In this document: positions 25,724 to 34,864 of the stretch, piece after piece
How the letters are laid out: each line of letters opens with the position of its first letter
Position numbering within the stretch: the first letter of the stretch is position 1
Assembly: GCF_905220975.1 (NCBI RefSeq)
Contig: NZ_CAJNBK010000026.1
Location: 1 to 64,000 of the forward strand
Reading direction: 5' to 3'
Source: Paraburkholderia haematera
GTDB taxonomy: Bacteria > Pseudomonadota > Gammaproteobacteria > Burkholderiales > Burkholderiaceae
Length of the DNA stretch: 64,000 nucleotides
The notes under the pieces: model-generated
Seen by the model: the letters and a program-made list of their open reading frames with translations, nothing else
Database searches by the model: none
Told to the model about the DNA's origin: nothing
Made by a program: the position numbers and the translations under genes

Positions 25724-28585
25724 TTATTTAGCGATCGACGCGCTCTTCAGGCGGCCGAAAGCGCCTTCGATCAGCCCCTTCTGCTGCTCGTAGTGCTTCG
25801 CGTAGTAGCCGACTGCCGGCGAGGCCGAAGCCGGACGTCCGCTGTATGCCAGCTTCTGCCCTTCCTTCATGCCTTCCTTCAGGTGGTGCTCGATGTAGAA
25901 CCACGGGCCTTGATTCTGCGGCTCGTCCTGCACCCAGACCACTTCGGTCGCGTTGTCGTACTTCTTCATTTCCGCTTCGAACTGCTTATGCGCGAACGGA
26001 TAGAGCTGTTCGATACGGATGATCGCGACGTCGTTCGACTTCGATTCACGGCGATGTGCCAGCAGGTCGTAGTACACGCGACCCGAGCAGGCCACCACGC
26101 GCTTGACCTTCTTCGGCTCGATCGCTTCGTCGATTTCGCCGATGATCGGCTGGAACGCACCCTTCGCCAGTTCGGACAGATCCGACACGGCTTCCTTGTG
26201 ACGCAGCAGCGACTTCGGCGTAGCGACGATCAGCGGCTTCCTGAACAGGCGGATCATCTGACGGCGCAACAGGTGGAAAATCTGCGCCGGCGTGGTCGGT
26301 TGAACGACCTGCATGTTGTGGTCTGCGCACAGTTGCAGGAAACGCTCGATACGTGCCGACGAGTGCTCCGGACCTTGACCTTCATAGCCGTGCGGCAGCA
26401 GCATCGTGAGACCCGACACGCGGCCCCACTTCACTTCGCCCGACGAGATGAACTGGTCGATCACGACTTGCGCGCCGTTCACGAAGTCGCCGAACTGCGC
26501 TTCCCACGCGACGAACGTATTCGGTTCAGCGGTCGAGTAACCGTATTCGAAGCCCAGCACCGCTTCTTCCGACAGCACCGAGTCGATCACCGTGAACTTC
26601 GCCTGACCTTCGGCGATGTTCTGCAGCGGCACGTAGGTGCCGTCGTTCCAGCGTTCGCGGTTCTGATCGTGCAGCACCGCGTGACGGTGCGTGAACGTGC
26701 CACGGCCCGAATCCTGACCGGTCAGGCGCACTGCATAGCCCGATGCGACCAGCGAAGCGAATGCCAGGTGTTCGCCCATGCCCCAGTCGAGCTTCGCTTC
26801 ACCACGGCCCATCGCGCGACGGTCGTTGATGACGCGCTCAACCAGCGGGTGAACCTTGAAGTTTTCCGGGATCGTGGTGACGCGCTCAGCGAGGCGCTTC
26901 AACTCAGCCAGCGGCACTGCCGTGTCGGCTGCGTCGGTCCACTTGCGGTTCAGGAACGGAACCCAATCCACCGCGTACTTGCTCTTGTAGTTCGAGAGCA
27001 CCGGGTCGATCGTGTGATGGCCTTCGTCCATCGCCTTGCGGTACGCCTTGACGTATTCGTCTGCGTCAGCCGCCGTGATCACGCCTTGTTGCACCAGCTT
27101 TTCAGCGTACAGCGCGCGCGTGCCCGGGTGCTTCGCAATCGTCTTGTACATCAGCGGCTGCGTGACAGCCGGCGTGTCCTGCTCGTTGTGACCCAGCTTG
27201 CGGAAGCAGACGATGTCGACAACGACGTCCTTGTGGAACTGCATCCGGAAGTCGATGGCCAACTGCGTAGCCAGCACAACCGCTTCAGGATCGTCACCGT
27301 TCACGTGCAGCACCGGCGCCTCGATCATCTTGACGACGTCCGAGCAGTACAACGTGGAGCGCGAATCGCGCGGGTCCGACGTCGTGAAACCGATCTGGTT
27401 GTTGATGACGATGTGCAGCGTGCCGTGCGTGCCGTAACCGCGCGTTTGCGCGAGGTTCAGCGTTTCCATCACGACGCCCTGGCCAGCGAAAGCCGCGTCG
27501 CCGTGGATCTGCACCGGCAGAACCTGCAGGCCGCTGTCGTCGCCGCGACGGTCCATACGGGCCTTGGCCGAGCCTTCGACCACCGGGTTGACGATTTCGA
27601 GGTGCGACGGGTTGAACGCGAGCGACAGGTGAACCGGGCCGCCTTCGGTCGAGACGTCCGACGAGAAACCCTTGTGGTACTTGACGTCGCCAGCCGGCAG
27701 GTCGTCGACGTGCTTGCCTTCGAATTCGGCAAACAGGTCCGCCGGCATCTTGCCGAGCGTATTGACCAGCACGTTCAGACGGCCACGGTGGGCCATGCCG
27801 ATGACGATTTCCTGCACGCCGTTGGCGCCGCCGTGACGCACGACTTCGTCCATCGAGGCGATGAAGCTTTCGCCGCCTTCGAGCGAGAAGCGTTTCTGGC
27901 CGACGTACTTGGTGTGCAGGAAGCGCTCGAGGCCTTCAGAGGCCGTCAGGCGATTCAGGATGTGCTTTTTCTTTTCATTGGAGAAGTTCGGCGTCGAACG
28001 GATCGACTCGAGCTTCTCTTTCCACCAGCGCTTCTGTTCCGGATCGCTGATGTACATGTACTCGGCGCCGATCGTGCCGCAGTACGTGTCACGCAGGGCC
28101 TGGACAATCTCGCGCAGCGAAGCACGCTCGAATCCGAAATACAGATTCGTTGCGCTGAACTCCTGGTCCATGTCGGCTTCGGTGAAGTCGTAGAACGCGG
28201 GTTCAAGTTCGGGGATAGCGGGACGTTCGCGGCGCTTCAGGGGATCGAGATTGGCCCATTGCGAGCCGAGGAAGCGATATGCGCCGATGAGGGACTGCAC
28301 ATAAACTTGCTTGCGGGAGGTAGCGAGATCTTCGCCGCCGGCCGCCGTGCGCGGGATAAAGGCGTTAGCCTTGGCCCGTTGCGCAAACGATTCGACGATC
28401 GGGCCATGGGCCACGTCGTTGGCATTGCTGCCATCCGATGCAGGGACGTTCTGCAACGCGTCGAAATAGCTGCGCCAGTTCTCGGGCACTGACGCCGGAT
28501 TATCGAGATACGCTTCGTACATTTCTTCTACGTACGGAGCATTGCCGCCGAACAGATAAGAGTTCGACTGGAATTGCTTCATCAT
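25724..28585 (-). CDS. sucA: 2-oxoglutarate dehydrogenase E1 component
   Basis: 953-aa thiamine-diphosphate enzyme that decarboxylates 2-oxoglutarate in the TCA cycle. Recognisable parts: the N-terminal segment SYLFGGNAPYVEEMYEAYLDNP, GMAHRGRLNVLVNTLGK, VHLSLAFNPSHLEIVNPVVEG, the thiamine-binding region HGDAAFAGQGVVMETLNL through VINNQIGFTTSDPRDSRST, and the C-terminal transketolase-like domain (LPHGYEGQGPEHSSARIERFLQLC). I chose the ATG at 28585 because AGGTGAG lies about 7 bases upstream; the GTG at 28597 overlaps the site. Confidence 0.96.
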   Translation of the reverse strand: MMKQFQSNSYLFGGNAPYVEEMYEAYLDNPASVPENWRSYFDALQNVPASDGSNANDVAHGPIVESFAQRAKANAFIPRTAAGGEDLATSRKQVYVQSLIGAYRFLGSQWANLDPLKRRERPAIPELEPAFYDFTEADMDQEFSATNLYFGFERASLREIVQALRDTYCGTIGAEYMYISDPEQKRWWKEKLESIRSTPNFSNEKKKHILNRLTASEGLERFLHTKYVGQKRFSLEGGESFIASMDEVVRHGGANGVQEIVIGMAHRGRLNVLVNTLGKMPADLFAEFEGKHVDDLPAGDVKYHKGFSSDVSTEGGPVHLSLAFNPSHLEIVNPVVEGSAKARMDRRGDDSGLQVLPVQIHGDAAFAGQGVVMETLNLAQTRGYGTHGTLHIVINNQIGFTTSDPRDSRSTLYCSDVVKMIEAPVLHVNGDDPEAVVLATQLAIDFRMQFHKDVVVDIVCFRKLGHNEQDTPAVTQPLMYKTIAKHPGTRALYAEKLVQQGVITAADADEYVKAYRKAMDEGHHTIDPVLSNYKSKYAVDWVPFLNRKWTDAADTAVPLAELKRLAERVTTIPENFKVHPLVERVINDRRAMGRGEAKLDWGMGEHLAFASLVASGYAVRLTGQDSGRGTFTHRHAVLHDQNRERWNDGTYVPLQNIAEGQAKFTVIDSVLSEEAVLGFEYGYSTAEPNTFVAWEAQFGDFVNGAQVVIDQFISSGEVKWGRVSGLTMLLPHGYEGQGPEHSSARIERFLQLCADHNMQVVQPTTPAQIFHLLRRQMIRLFRKPLIVATPKSLLRHKEAVSDLSELAKGAFQPIIGEIDEAIEPKKVKRVVACSGRVYYDLLAHRRESKSNDVAIIRIEQLYPFAHKQFEAEMKKYDNATEVVWVQDEPQNQGPWFYIEHHLKEGMKEGQKLAYSGRPASASPAVGYYAKHYEQQKGLIEGAFGRLKSASIAK

Positions 28586-29275
28586 TTTTACGCTCACCTT
28601 TCTTCGAGTTTCTCGAGAAATAGCGGGTTACAGAACCTTCCGCGACACGGCCTGACCGTTTAGCGGATTGCGCGAATCAAGTCTTGCTTGGAAGGACCTA
28701 AAACTTTGCACCCGGGGAGCATATCACAGAACGGATAGTGCAGATAGCAGACGGATTGCCGCTCAAGCCCGTGGCGACGGGCTTTCAGCGACATTACCAG
28801 CGCTCGCAACAGTCTTCCTCAGAAAATGGGGGCAAACGCCTCGCAATTCGTTCGCCAGCAACAAGTAGCCGTGCACAACGAACTTAGACGGGCTTTTCAC
28901 CAGAGAGCAGAAAGTCTGAAGTAAAGCGCGCTCGGACGAGCGAGCCGCCGCCCAAGCTTCTGCACAGGAAAGCGACTGCATCTTGCCGACGGCTGCACGG
29001 GCAACGCCCGGCCACACGTCAAGCTGCATACGATCATCCACCTGATCAATTGATGCAGCACGCGAGGAATCCCGGCCCGCGCTCGCCCTTACGCCCTGAT
29101 CGGCAGCGCCGCACCGCCGTCATATCTATTGAACACCTCGCCTGCGAGAATTTCCACACACTGGATGTGCGCAATACGGTTGCCGTATTGGCGCCCATAA
29201 GCGCGGATTGCCGAAACGGTTGCGCATCGGCGTGCCGTCCGATCCTGCGCCCCTCCCTCCAAAAAGGAACAGCAC
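28586..29275. other. gap between sucA and the C58-like gene
   Basis: 690 bp without a convincing gene. The part next to sucA should contain the promoter of the TCA operon on the minus strand, but I see no clear -35/-10 pair. The remainder is patchy in composition and contains one short inverted repeat (listed separately). Short ORFs of 60-113 codons here lack ribosome sites or recognisable features. Confidence 0.5.
29172..29190. promoter_or_regulatory. inverted repeat upstream of the C58-like gene
   Basis: CAATACGG (29172-29179) and CCGTATTG (29183-29190), 3-base spacer, about 85 bp before the ATG of the C58-like gene. The size and symmetry are those of a dimeric repressor or activator site. 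I did not find a clear PIP or hrpII box (TTCG spaced 16) nearby. Confidence 0.45.
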
Positions 29276-30391
29276 ATGGAAGTCACTACTCAATACCCGA
29301 ATGCATCCGCGCTAACCACGTCCTCAGAGGAATCCGCTGCCCGTACGGTGCACCCGAACGCGTCGCCGACTCAAGCAAAGGTTTTTTCTGAGTCCGATGT
29401 CAGCCGTCAATTCGCAATGAGGCCAGATGACCTGTCAGTCAAATTGCATCCCAAGGCGAGCATGTTTCCCCAAGCCGGGGCCAGCAAAGCTCCGCCAGAC
29501 GCCGACCAGACACTCAGTCGGCAAAAGCGCGGCCCCGTGTTGAGCGCGTTGGGAGCATGTGCGAAATCGGAGTTTAGAGAATGCCGGGGTGGCGAGGCTC
29601 TCAAAGATAGCGCATCGTCATTCGTGAAATTCGATCAATTCAGCCACAAAGAGACTATGGGTGACGAGAGGCGTGGAACGTGCTACGGCATCGTTCGGGC
29701 AGCAATGGGTGACATCGACAACAATCTTGCGAGGGGGGCGGCGACAGATTTACTGTCAGTGGTCACCAACATGCGCACAGACATGAGCAGCGGCAGAGCA
29801 ACCCAAAACGGCCTTTATGACAGAATCGAAGCACTCCAGCGCGACCAGAACAACCGCCTCAGCCTACGAAATTACAGCAGTTCCTCGAGCATGAATATGA
29901 ACCCGAACGCCAGCGTGTCGCATGAGGGACGCATAGACGCCCTTATAGACGCCGTAGGCAACGTGCACGGACTGGCCCCGGGTGACCTCGCACTCATAGG
30001 CGTACGCGTGCAACGCCCTGGTGAGCCTGCGTTGCCTAACGGTCATGTCCTACTGGTACAGCGCCTTCCCTCTGATGTACATGACCCGGGAGAAAACTCC
30101 CCAGAACGACATGCCATCTTCGATCCAAACAACGGTGTGTTCGTATACAACAGCTTGAGTGCCATGCAAAGCGCCTTGCGAGGCTATATGGATTCAGCAT
30201 TTGCCGAGGATGGTTATCACGCCGTACCGGACAGGGTCAGCTACCTTCGTCTGGATGGGTCAGGAAGTGGGAGTCAGCCGTTTACGCCCTTCTCCCCCTT
30301 CCGCCCCTTACTCACCCCCCCCGATGCCCCTCTACCTACCGAGCCTCCAGAAATTGCGCAGCACAATTTTCGCGGATTGGATGAGCTCTAA
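29276..30391 (+). CDS. putative YopT/AvrPphB-like (C58) cysteine protease
   Basis: 371-aa protein with no signal peptide. A disordered, Ser/Thr/Pro/Ala-rich N-terminus (1 to about 85) is typical of type III effectors. Cys136 lies in RGTCYGIVRAAMGD, His257 in PNGHVLLVQR and Asp283 in HAIFDPNNGVFVY. That order and the FDPN-G context resemble the Cys/His/Asp triad of the C58 family (YopT, AvrPphB). The His-Asp distance (26) is longer than usual because of an insert (PSDVHDPGENSPERHA). The C-terminal 45 residues are Pro-rich. AAGGAA precedes the ATG, and a bidirectional terminator follows. The gene is flanked by sucA and typA and looks inserted. The family call is from motifs only. Confidence 0.6.
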   Translation: MEVTTQYPNASALTTSSEESAARTVHPNASPTQAKVFSESDVSRQFAMRPDDLSVKLHPKASMFPQAGASKAPPDADQTLSRQKRGPVLSALGACAKSEFRECRGGEALKDSASSFVKFDQFSHKETMGDERRGTCYGIVRAAMGDIDNNLARGAATDLLSVVTNMRTDMSSGRATQNGLYDRIEALQRDQNNRLSLRNYSSSSSMNMNPNASVSHEGRIDALIDAVGNVHGLAPGDLALIGVRVQRPGEPALPNGHVLLVQRLPSDVHDPGENSPERHAIFDPNNGVFVYNSLSAMQSALRGYMDSAFAEDGYHAVPDRVSYLRLDGSGSGSQPFTPFSPFRPLLTPPDAPLPTEPPEIAQHNFRGLDEL

Positions 30392-30456
30392 TGGCGCCGT
30401 GGATAAATCTGGCATGTGACCAGGTTGCGGAATCCCGCATAGCTATCTAACGAAAC

Positions 30457-30494
30457 AAAGAAGCCGTTCCGGGCATGCCCGGAACGGCTTCTTT
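30457..30494. terminator. bidirectional intrinsic terminator (perfect 38-bp palindrome)
   Basis: The 19-bp arms centred on GCATGC at 30473-30478 are perfectly complementary, and the ends are AAAGAAG and CTTCTTT, so each strand carries a T-rich 3' side. It lies between the plus-strand C58-like gene and the convergent minus-strand typA and should end both. Confidence 0.9.
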
Positions 30495-30554
30495 TCATCA
30501 TGCACGCGGCGTTGAAATCAGGAACGGCGCTCCCTCAACGCACCGGCTACACGA

Positions 30555-32381
30555 TTAGTCCACCGCGCCCTTACGGCTCGCACTGCGGCGCTCGTGTTCC
30601 TTCAGGTAACGCTTGCGCAGACGGATGGATTGCGGCGTGACTTCGACGAGCTCGTCGTCGTCGATGAATTCGACCGCGTATTCCAGCGACATCTGGATCG
30701 GCGGCACGAGGCGCACCGCTTCGTCGGTACCCGACGAACGCACGTTGGTCAGCTGCTTGCCCTTGATCGGGTTCACGACCAGGTCGTTGTCACGGCTGTG
30801 AATGCCGATGATCATGCCTTCATACAGCGGCTCGCCCGGCGACACGAACATACGGCCGCGATCCTGCAGCTTCCACAGTGCGTACGCCACGGCTGCGCCG
30901 TCGTCCTGCGAAATCAGCACGCCATTGCGACGCTCGCCCACCGCGCCTTCCTTGACCGGCTGATACGAATCGAACGTGTGGCTCATCAGGCCCGTGCCGC
31001 GCGTGAGCGTCAGGAATTCCGACTGGAAGCCGATCAGGCCACGTGCCGAAATACGGTACTCGAGACGCGTACGGCCACGGCCGTCCGACGCCATGTCGAG
31101 CATTTCGCCCTTACGGCGGCCCAGCTCTTCCATCACGCCGCCCTGGTGGCCGTCTTCCATGTCGACGGTCAGGTTTTCGTACGGCTCATGCTTCACGCCG
31201 TCGATGTCCTGCATCACCACGCGCGGACGCGACACGGCCAGCTCGTAGCCTTCACGGCGCATGTTTTCCACGAGAATCGTCAGGTGCAATTCGCCGCGAC
31301 CCGCCACTTCGAAGGTGGTTTCGTCGCCGGTTTCTTTCACGCGCAGCGCGACGTTGTGGTTCAGTTCCTTCATCAGGCGGTCACGAATCTGACGGCTCGT
31401 GACGAACTTGCCTTCGCGGCCGGCCAGCGGCGACGAATTGACAAGGAAGTTCATCGTCAGGGTCGGTTCGTCGACGGTGATCATCGGCAGCGCTTCCGGC
31501 TGTTCCGGTGCGCAGATGGTCACGCCGATACCGATTTCTTCGATACCGTTGATCAGCACGATGTCGCCGGCTTCAGCCGAATCCACCTGCACGCGCTCCA
31601 GGCCCTTGAACGACAGCACCTGGTTGATCTTGCGGTTCAGGATCGCACCATCGGGGCCCGAACGTACGGCGACGGACATGCCCGGCTTGATCGTGCCACG
31701 CGTAATGCGGCCCACGCCGATACGGCCGACGTACGACGAATAATCCAGCGACGTGATCTGCAGTTGCAGCGGCGCAGCCGGATCGGCCGGGCGAACCGGC
31801 ACGTGTTGCAGCACGGCTTCGAACAGCGGACGCATGTCGCCTTCGCGCACATCCGCCGTGAGGCCGGCATAGCCGTTCAGACCCGACGCGTAGACGATCG
31901 GGAAGTCGAGTTGTTCGTCAGTTGCACCCAGCTTGTCGAACAGGTCGAAGGTCTGGTTGATCACCCAGTCGATCCGCGCGCCCGGCCGGTCAACCTTGTT
32001 GATCACGACGATCGGCTTGAGGCCGAGCGCCAGCGCCTTCTTGGTCACGAAGCGCGTTTGCGGCATCGGGCCTTCAACGGCGTCGACCAGCAATAGCACG
32101 GAGTCGACCATCGACAGCACGCGCTCCACTTCACCACCGAAGTCGGCGTGGCCCGGGGTGTCGACGATGTTGATGTGCGTGCCCTCGTACTCGACCGCGC
32201 AGTTCTTCGAAAGAATCGTGATGCCACGCTCCTTTTCGATGTCGTTCGAGTCCATCACGCGCTCGACAACCTGCTGGTTGTCGCGGAACGTGGCGGTCTG
32301 GCGGAGAAGCTGATCGACGAGCGTGGTCTTGCCGTGGTCGACGTGGGCAATGATGGCGATGTTGCGTAGGGCGCGAGTCAT
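30555..32381 (-). CDS. typA: translational GTPase TypA/BipA
   Basis: 608-aa ribosome-associated GTPase of the EF-G-like family, involved in ribosome assembly and stress adaptation. Motifs: G1 AHVDHGKTT near residue 11, the effector region [12 protein letters not shown]3 [15 protein letters not shown]4 [11 protein letters not shown]; domain III/V and the BipA-specific C-terminal region follow ([32 protein letters not shown]). I chose the ATG at 32381 ([19 protein letters not shown]), preceded by AGGTTCCT; the longer reading adds a non-conserved leader. Confidence 0.96.
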   Translation of the reverse strand: MTRALRNIAIIAHVDHGKTTLVDQLLRQTATFRDNQQVVERVMDSNDIEKERGITILSKNCAVEYEGTHINIVDTPGHADFGGEVERVLSMVDSVLLLVDAVEGPMPQTRFVTKKALALGLKPIVVINKVDRPGARIDWVINQTFDLFDKLGATDEQLDFPIVYASGLNGYAGLTADVREGDMRPLFEAVLQHVPVRPADPAAPLQLQITSLDYSSYVGRIGVGRITRGTIKPGMSVAVRSGPDGAILNRKINQVLSFKGLERVQVDSAEAGDIVLINGIEEIGIGVTICAPEQPEALPMITVDEPTLTMNFLVNSSPLAGREGKFVTSRQIRDRLMKELNHNVALRVKETGDETTFEVAGRGELHLTILVENMRREGYELAVSRPRVVMQDIDGVKHEPYENLTVDMEDGHQGGVMEELGRRKGEMLDMASDGRGRTRLEYRISARGLIGFQSEFLTLTRGTGLMSHTFDSYQPVKEGAVGERRNGVLISQDDGAAVAYALWKLQDRGRMFVSPGEPLYEGMIIGIHSRDNDLVVNPIKGKQLTNVRSSGTDEAVRLVPPIQMSLEYAVEFIDDDELVEVTPQSIRLRKRYLKEHERRSASRKGAVD

Positions 32382-32634
32382 AGGAACCTGGAGGCAGTTG
32401 AGTGCGCCAGCAGCAGCATTGTGTACGAAGCCAACAAAGCCCAAAGCGCACTTTTGGGAACCCAACATTATAGCACGCCCGAATGAAGCTTTCTGGTATT
32501 CCCTGATTACCCCACCATCTTCCAGGCAGCGGCGCGTAGGAAATGAACTCGCTGCGCATCGGCAATGCCCTACGCAAAACCGCTCGCATTGTGCCTTGAG
32601 CAGGAAAAGATCCTTGCCTAAGCTGTAATAACGC

Positions 32635-32680
32635 TTGCCGCGTCAACCAACCGTTGCCTATAATCCTGCCTAGTCAACCA
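32635..32680 (+). promoter_or_regulatory. sigma-70 promoter and repeats before the MarR gene
   Basis: TTGCCG (32635-32640) and TATAAT (32659-32664), 18-base spacer, give a strong sigma-70 promoter with a start near 32671. GTCAACCA occurs at 32642-32649 and again at 32673-32680, 31 bp apart, so the copies lie on the same helix face around the -10 box; each is soon followed by TTGC. TTGCCTA is also repeated (32614, 32655). These are plausible sites for autorepression by the MarR protein. Confidence 0.65.
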
Positions 32681-32699
32681 TTGCATTCGCACGAGAATC

Positions 32700-33215
32700 A
32701 TGACGGATCCGTCCTCAACACCCGACTCAGAGCTCAGCGTGTATCAGCTAGGCGAAAGCGTCGGCTATCTGCTCTCGCGAGTGAAATCGACAATGTCGAA
32801 CCTGATCACCCAGCGCAGCATGGCCGAGTTGGGTATTACCAGTCAGCAAGGCAGCATCCTGTTCATGGTAGCGAGCGGCAAGTGCTTGCTGGCGGCCGAA
32901 CTGGCGCGTGAATACGGCATTGACGCCAGCGCCGTCACGCGTCTGGTCGACCGCCTGGAGAAACGTGGCCTGCTGACCAGAGTGCGCAGCAACGAGGACC
33001 GGCGGGTCGTACGGCTGGCGTTGACACCGGAAGGTCATGCGATCGCGGCCAAAATGCCCGCCATTTTCAACGGCGTAATTGACAGTCTGCTGGGCGGATT
33101 CACGCCAGAAGAAGTGGGCTTCCTGAAGAGCATGCTACGCCGCGTACTCGTCAATTCCGGCGAACATACGGGACTCACCCGTGATGCAGCAAGCAATTTT
33201 GACAGCAAATCGTAA
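32700..33215 (+). CDS. MarR family transcriptional regulator
   Basis: 171-aa winged-helix repressor. The recognition core is clear: SQQGSILFMVASGKCLLAAELAREYGIDASAVTRLVDRLEKRGLLTRVRSNEDRRVVRLALTPEGHA, with the wing motif NEDRR. Helices before and after form the dimer interface. It is the first gene ahead of a NodT-EmrA-EmrB efflux set on the same strand, the layout of EmrR/MprA-type local repressors that respond to phenolic or lipophilic ligands. The ligand is not known. The start at 32700 gives a normal N-terminus with no strong ribosome site visible. Confidence 0.93.
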   Translation: MTDPSSTPDSELSVYQLGESVGYLLSRVKSTMSNLITQRSMAELGITSQQGSILFMVASGKCLLAAELAREYGIDASAVTRLVDRLEKRGLLTRVRSNEDRRVVRLALTPEGHAIAAKMPAIFNGVIDSLLGGFTPEEVGFLKSMLRRVLVNSGEHTGLTRDAASNFDSKS

Positions 33216-33264
33216 TAAATTGCTTGCAGCGTCCATCATTACATTCCACTCAAAGAGTCGAGCG

Positions 33265-34788
33265 ATGAAATCCCTTTCCCTGTCCGCGCCCGCGCTTTCG
33301 AGCCGGGCCGCTGTCGCCGCCGCGGTGACGGCGCTCGCCCTCACGGGGTGCGCGAACTACTTCGGTATGAAGAGCGACAAGCAGATCTCGTCGCCGGCTC
33401 AGTACGAGTCCGCCCAGAGTCTGTCGGGCCAGGGCGGCCAGTGGCCGTCGCTCGACTGGGCCGGCCAGTTCGGCGACCCGCAGTTGCCCAGGCTGATTGC
33501 AGAGGCGCTGGAAGGCAGCCCTTCGATCGCTCAGGCGCAGGCGCGCCTCGCCAAGGCTTCGTCGTACATTGAAAGCTCGCGCTCGGCGCTGTACCCGAAG
33601 GTCAACGGCAGCTACTCATGGAACCGCGAGCTGTTCTCGGAAAACGCGCTCTACCCGCCTCCGTACGGCGGCACCTGGTATAGCGAGAACAACGTGCTGG
33701 CGAGCGCCTCGTGGGATCTGGACCTGTGGGGCAAGAACCGCCAGCGCCTGGGCCAGGCCGTGTCGCAGGAAAAGGCCGCGCAAGCCGATATGCAGCAGGC
33801 GCGCGTGACGCTCGCCGCCTCCGTGGCAAGCACCTACAACCAGCTCGCTCAGCTGTACGCATTCCGCGACATCGCCGCGCGCGAAATCGCCAACCGCCAG
33901 GATATCGGCCGCATCACCAACGGACGCGTCAGCGCCGGCCTCGACACCAATGTGGAGCGGGAAACCGCAAACGGCAACATCGCAACCAGCCAGTCGAACC
34001 TGACCGACCTCGACGGCCAAATCACCGTGGTGCGCTATCAATTGGGCGCGCTGCTCGGCAAGGGTCCCGATCGTGGCCTGCAGATCGCCAAGCCGGTTCT
34101 GACCACTGGCGACACAGTAGCGCTGCCGAACAACCTGCCGGCCGACCTCGTGGCACGCCGCGCTGATATCGTCGCCGCACGCTGGCAGGTCGAAGCCGCG
34201 ATGCACGACGTGAAAGAAGCGAAAGCCGAGTTCTTCCCGGACGTCAACCTCGCGGCCGGCGTCGGATTCGATGCGTTCGGCTGGGGCCGCTTTCTTAAGG
34301 CGGGCAGCCGTCAGATGCAATTCGGTCCGGCAATTCACCTGCCGATCTTCGACGCCGGCGCGCTGCGCTCGCAGTTGAAGGGCCGCTACGCCGACTTCGA
34401 TCTCGATGTGGCGAACTACAACCAGACGCTGATCAATGCCCTTTCGGATGTCGCGACGCAAGTGTCGTCGATCCGTTCGATCGACCAGCAATCGGGCGAC
34501 GCCCAGCGCGCGCTCGACGCGTCGACCAAGGCCTATCAGCTCGCGGTGATCCGCTATAAGGCGGGCTTGTCGGAACAACTGCAGGTGCTGACGGCCGACC
34601 AGAACCGCCTTGCCGCCGAACAGACGGTAACGAGCCTGAAGATGCGCCGCCGCGATTTGCAGATCGGTCTCATCAAGGCGCTCGGTGGCGGTTTCGACGC
34701 AACGCAGACCGGCCTCGTGGTGCCGACCGATGCTCCGGCACCGGCGGCCGCGGCATCGGCCACCGCCGCGACCGCCGCTGCAAACTGA
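33265..34788 (+). CDS. NodT-type outer-membrane efflux lipoprotein
   Basis: 507-aa TolC-like outer-membrane factor. A lipobox (LALTGC, Cys about 26) follows a signal peptide. Two outer-membrane-efflux repeats follow: PKVNGSYSWNRELFSENALYPPPYGG, SASWDLDLWGKNRQRLGQAVSQEKAAQADMQQARVTLAASVASTYNQL and AVIRYKAGLSEQLQVLTADQNRLAAEQTVTSLK. The C-terminus is Ala/Pro-rich. It forms the outer-membrane channel with the EmrA and EmrB proteins encoded next. The ATG at 33265 starts the signal peptide; the ORF extends further upstream but is not secretory there. Confidence 0.92.
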   Translation: MKSLSLSAPALSSRAAVAAAVTALALTGCANYFGMKSDKQISSPAQYESAQSLSGQGGQWPSLDWAGQFGDPQLPRLIAEALEGSPSIAQAQARLAKASSYIESSRSALYPKVNGSYSWNRELFSENALYPPPYGGTWYSENNVLASASWDLDLWGKNRQRLGQAVSQEKAAQADMQQARVTLAASVASTYNQLAQLYAFRDIAAREIANRQDIGRITNGRVSAGLDTNVERETANGNIATSQSNLTDLDGQITVVRYQLGALLGKGPDRGLQIAKPVLTTGDTVALPNNLPADLVARRADIVAARWQVEAAMHDVKEAKAEFFPDVNLAAGVGFDAFGWGRFLKAGSRQMQFGPAIHLPIFDAGALRSQLKGRYADFDLDVANYNQTLINALSDVATQVSSIRSIDQQSGDAQRALDASTKAYQLAVIRYKAGLSEQLQVLTADQNRLAAEQTVTSLKMRRRDLQIGLIKALGGGFDATQTGLVVPTDAPAPAAAASATAATAAAN

Positions 34789-34864
34789 AGCCACATCGAC
34801 GCGACCCACACTCGCACGAACATCCGAATAAACGACGACGCTTGAGAGAACCCGGAGCACATCA

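Noticed and set aside
25793-28492. An 899-codon plus-strand ORF opposite sucA
   Set aside because: Antisense shadow of sucA in high-GC DNA; no ribosome site and no recognisable domain.
28763-29041. 92-codon minus-strand ORF between sucA and the C58-like gene
   Set aside because: No ribosome site, no signal or domain; composition is not clearly coding.
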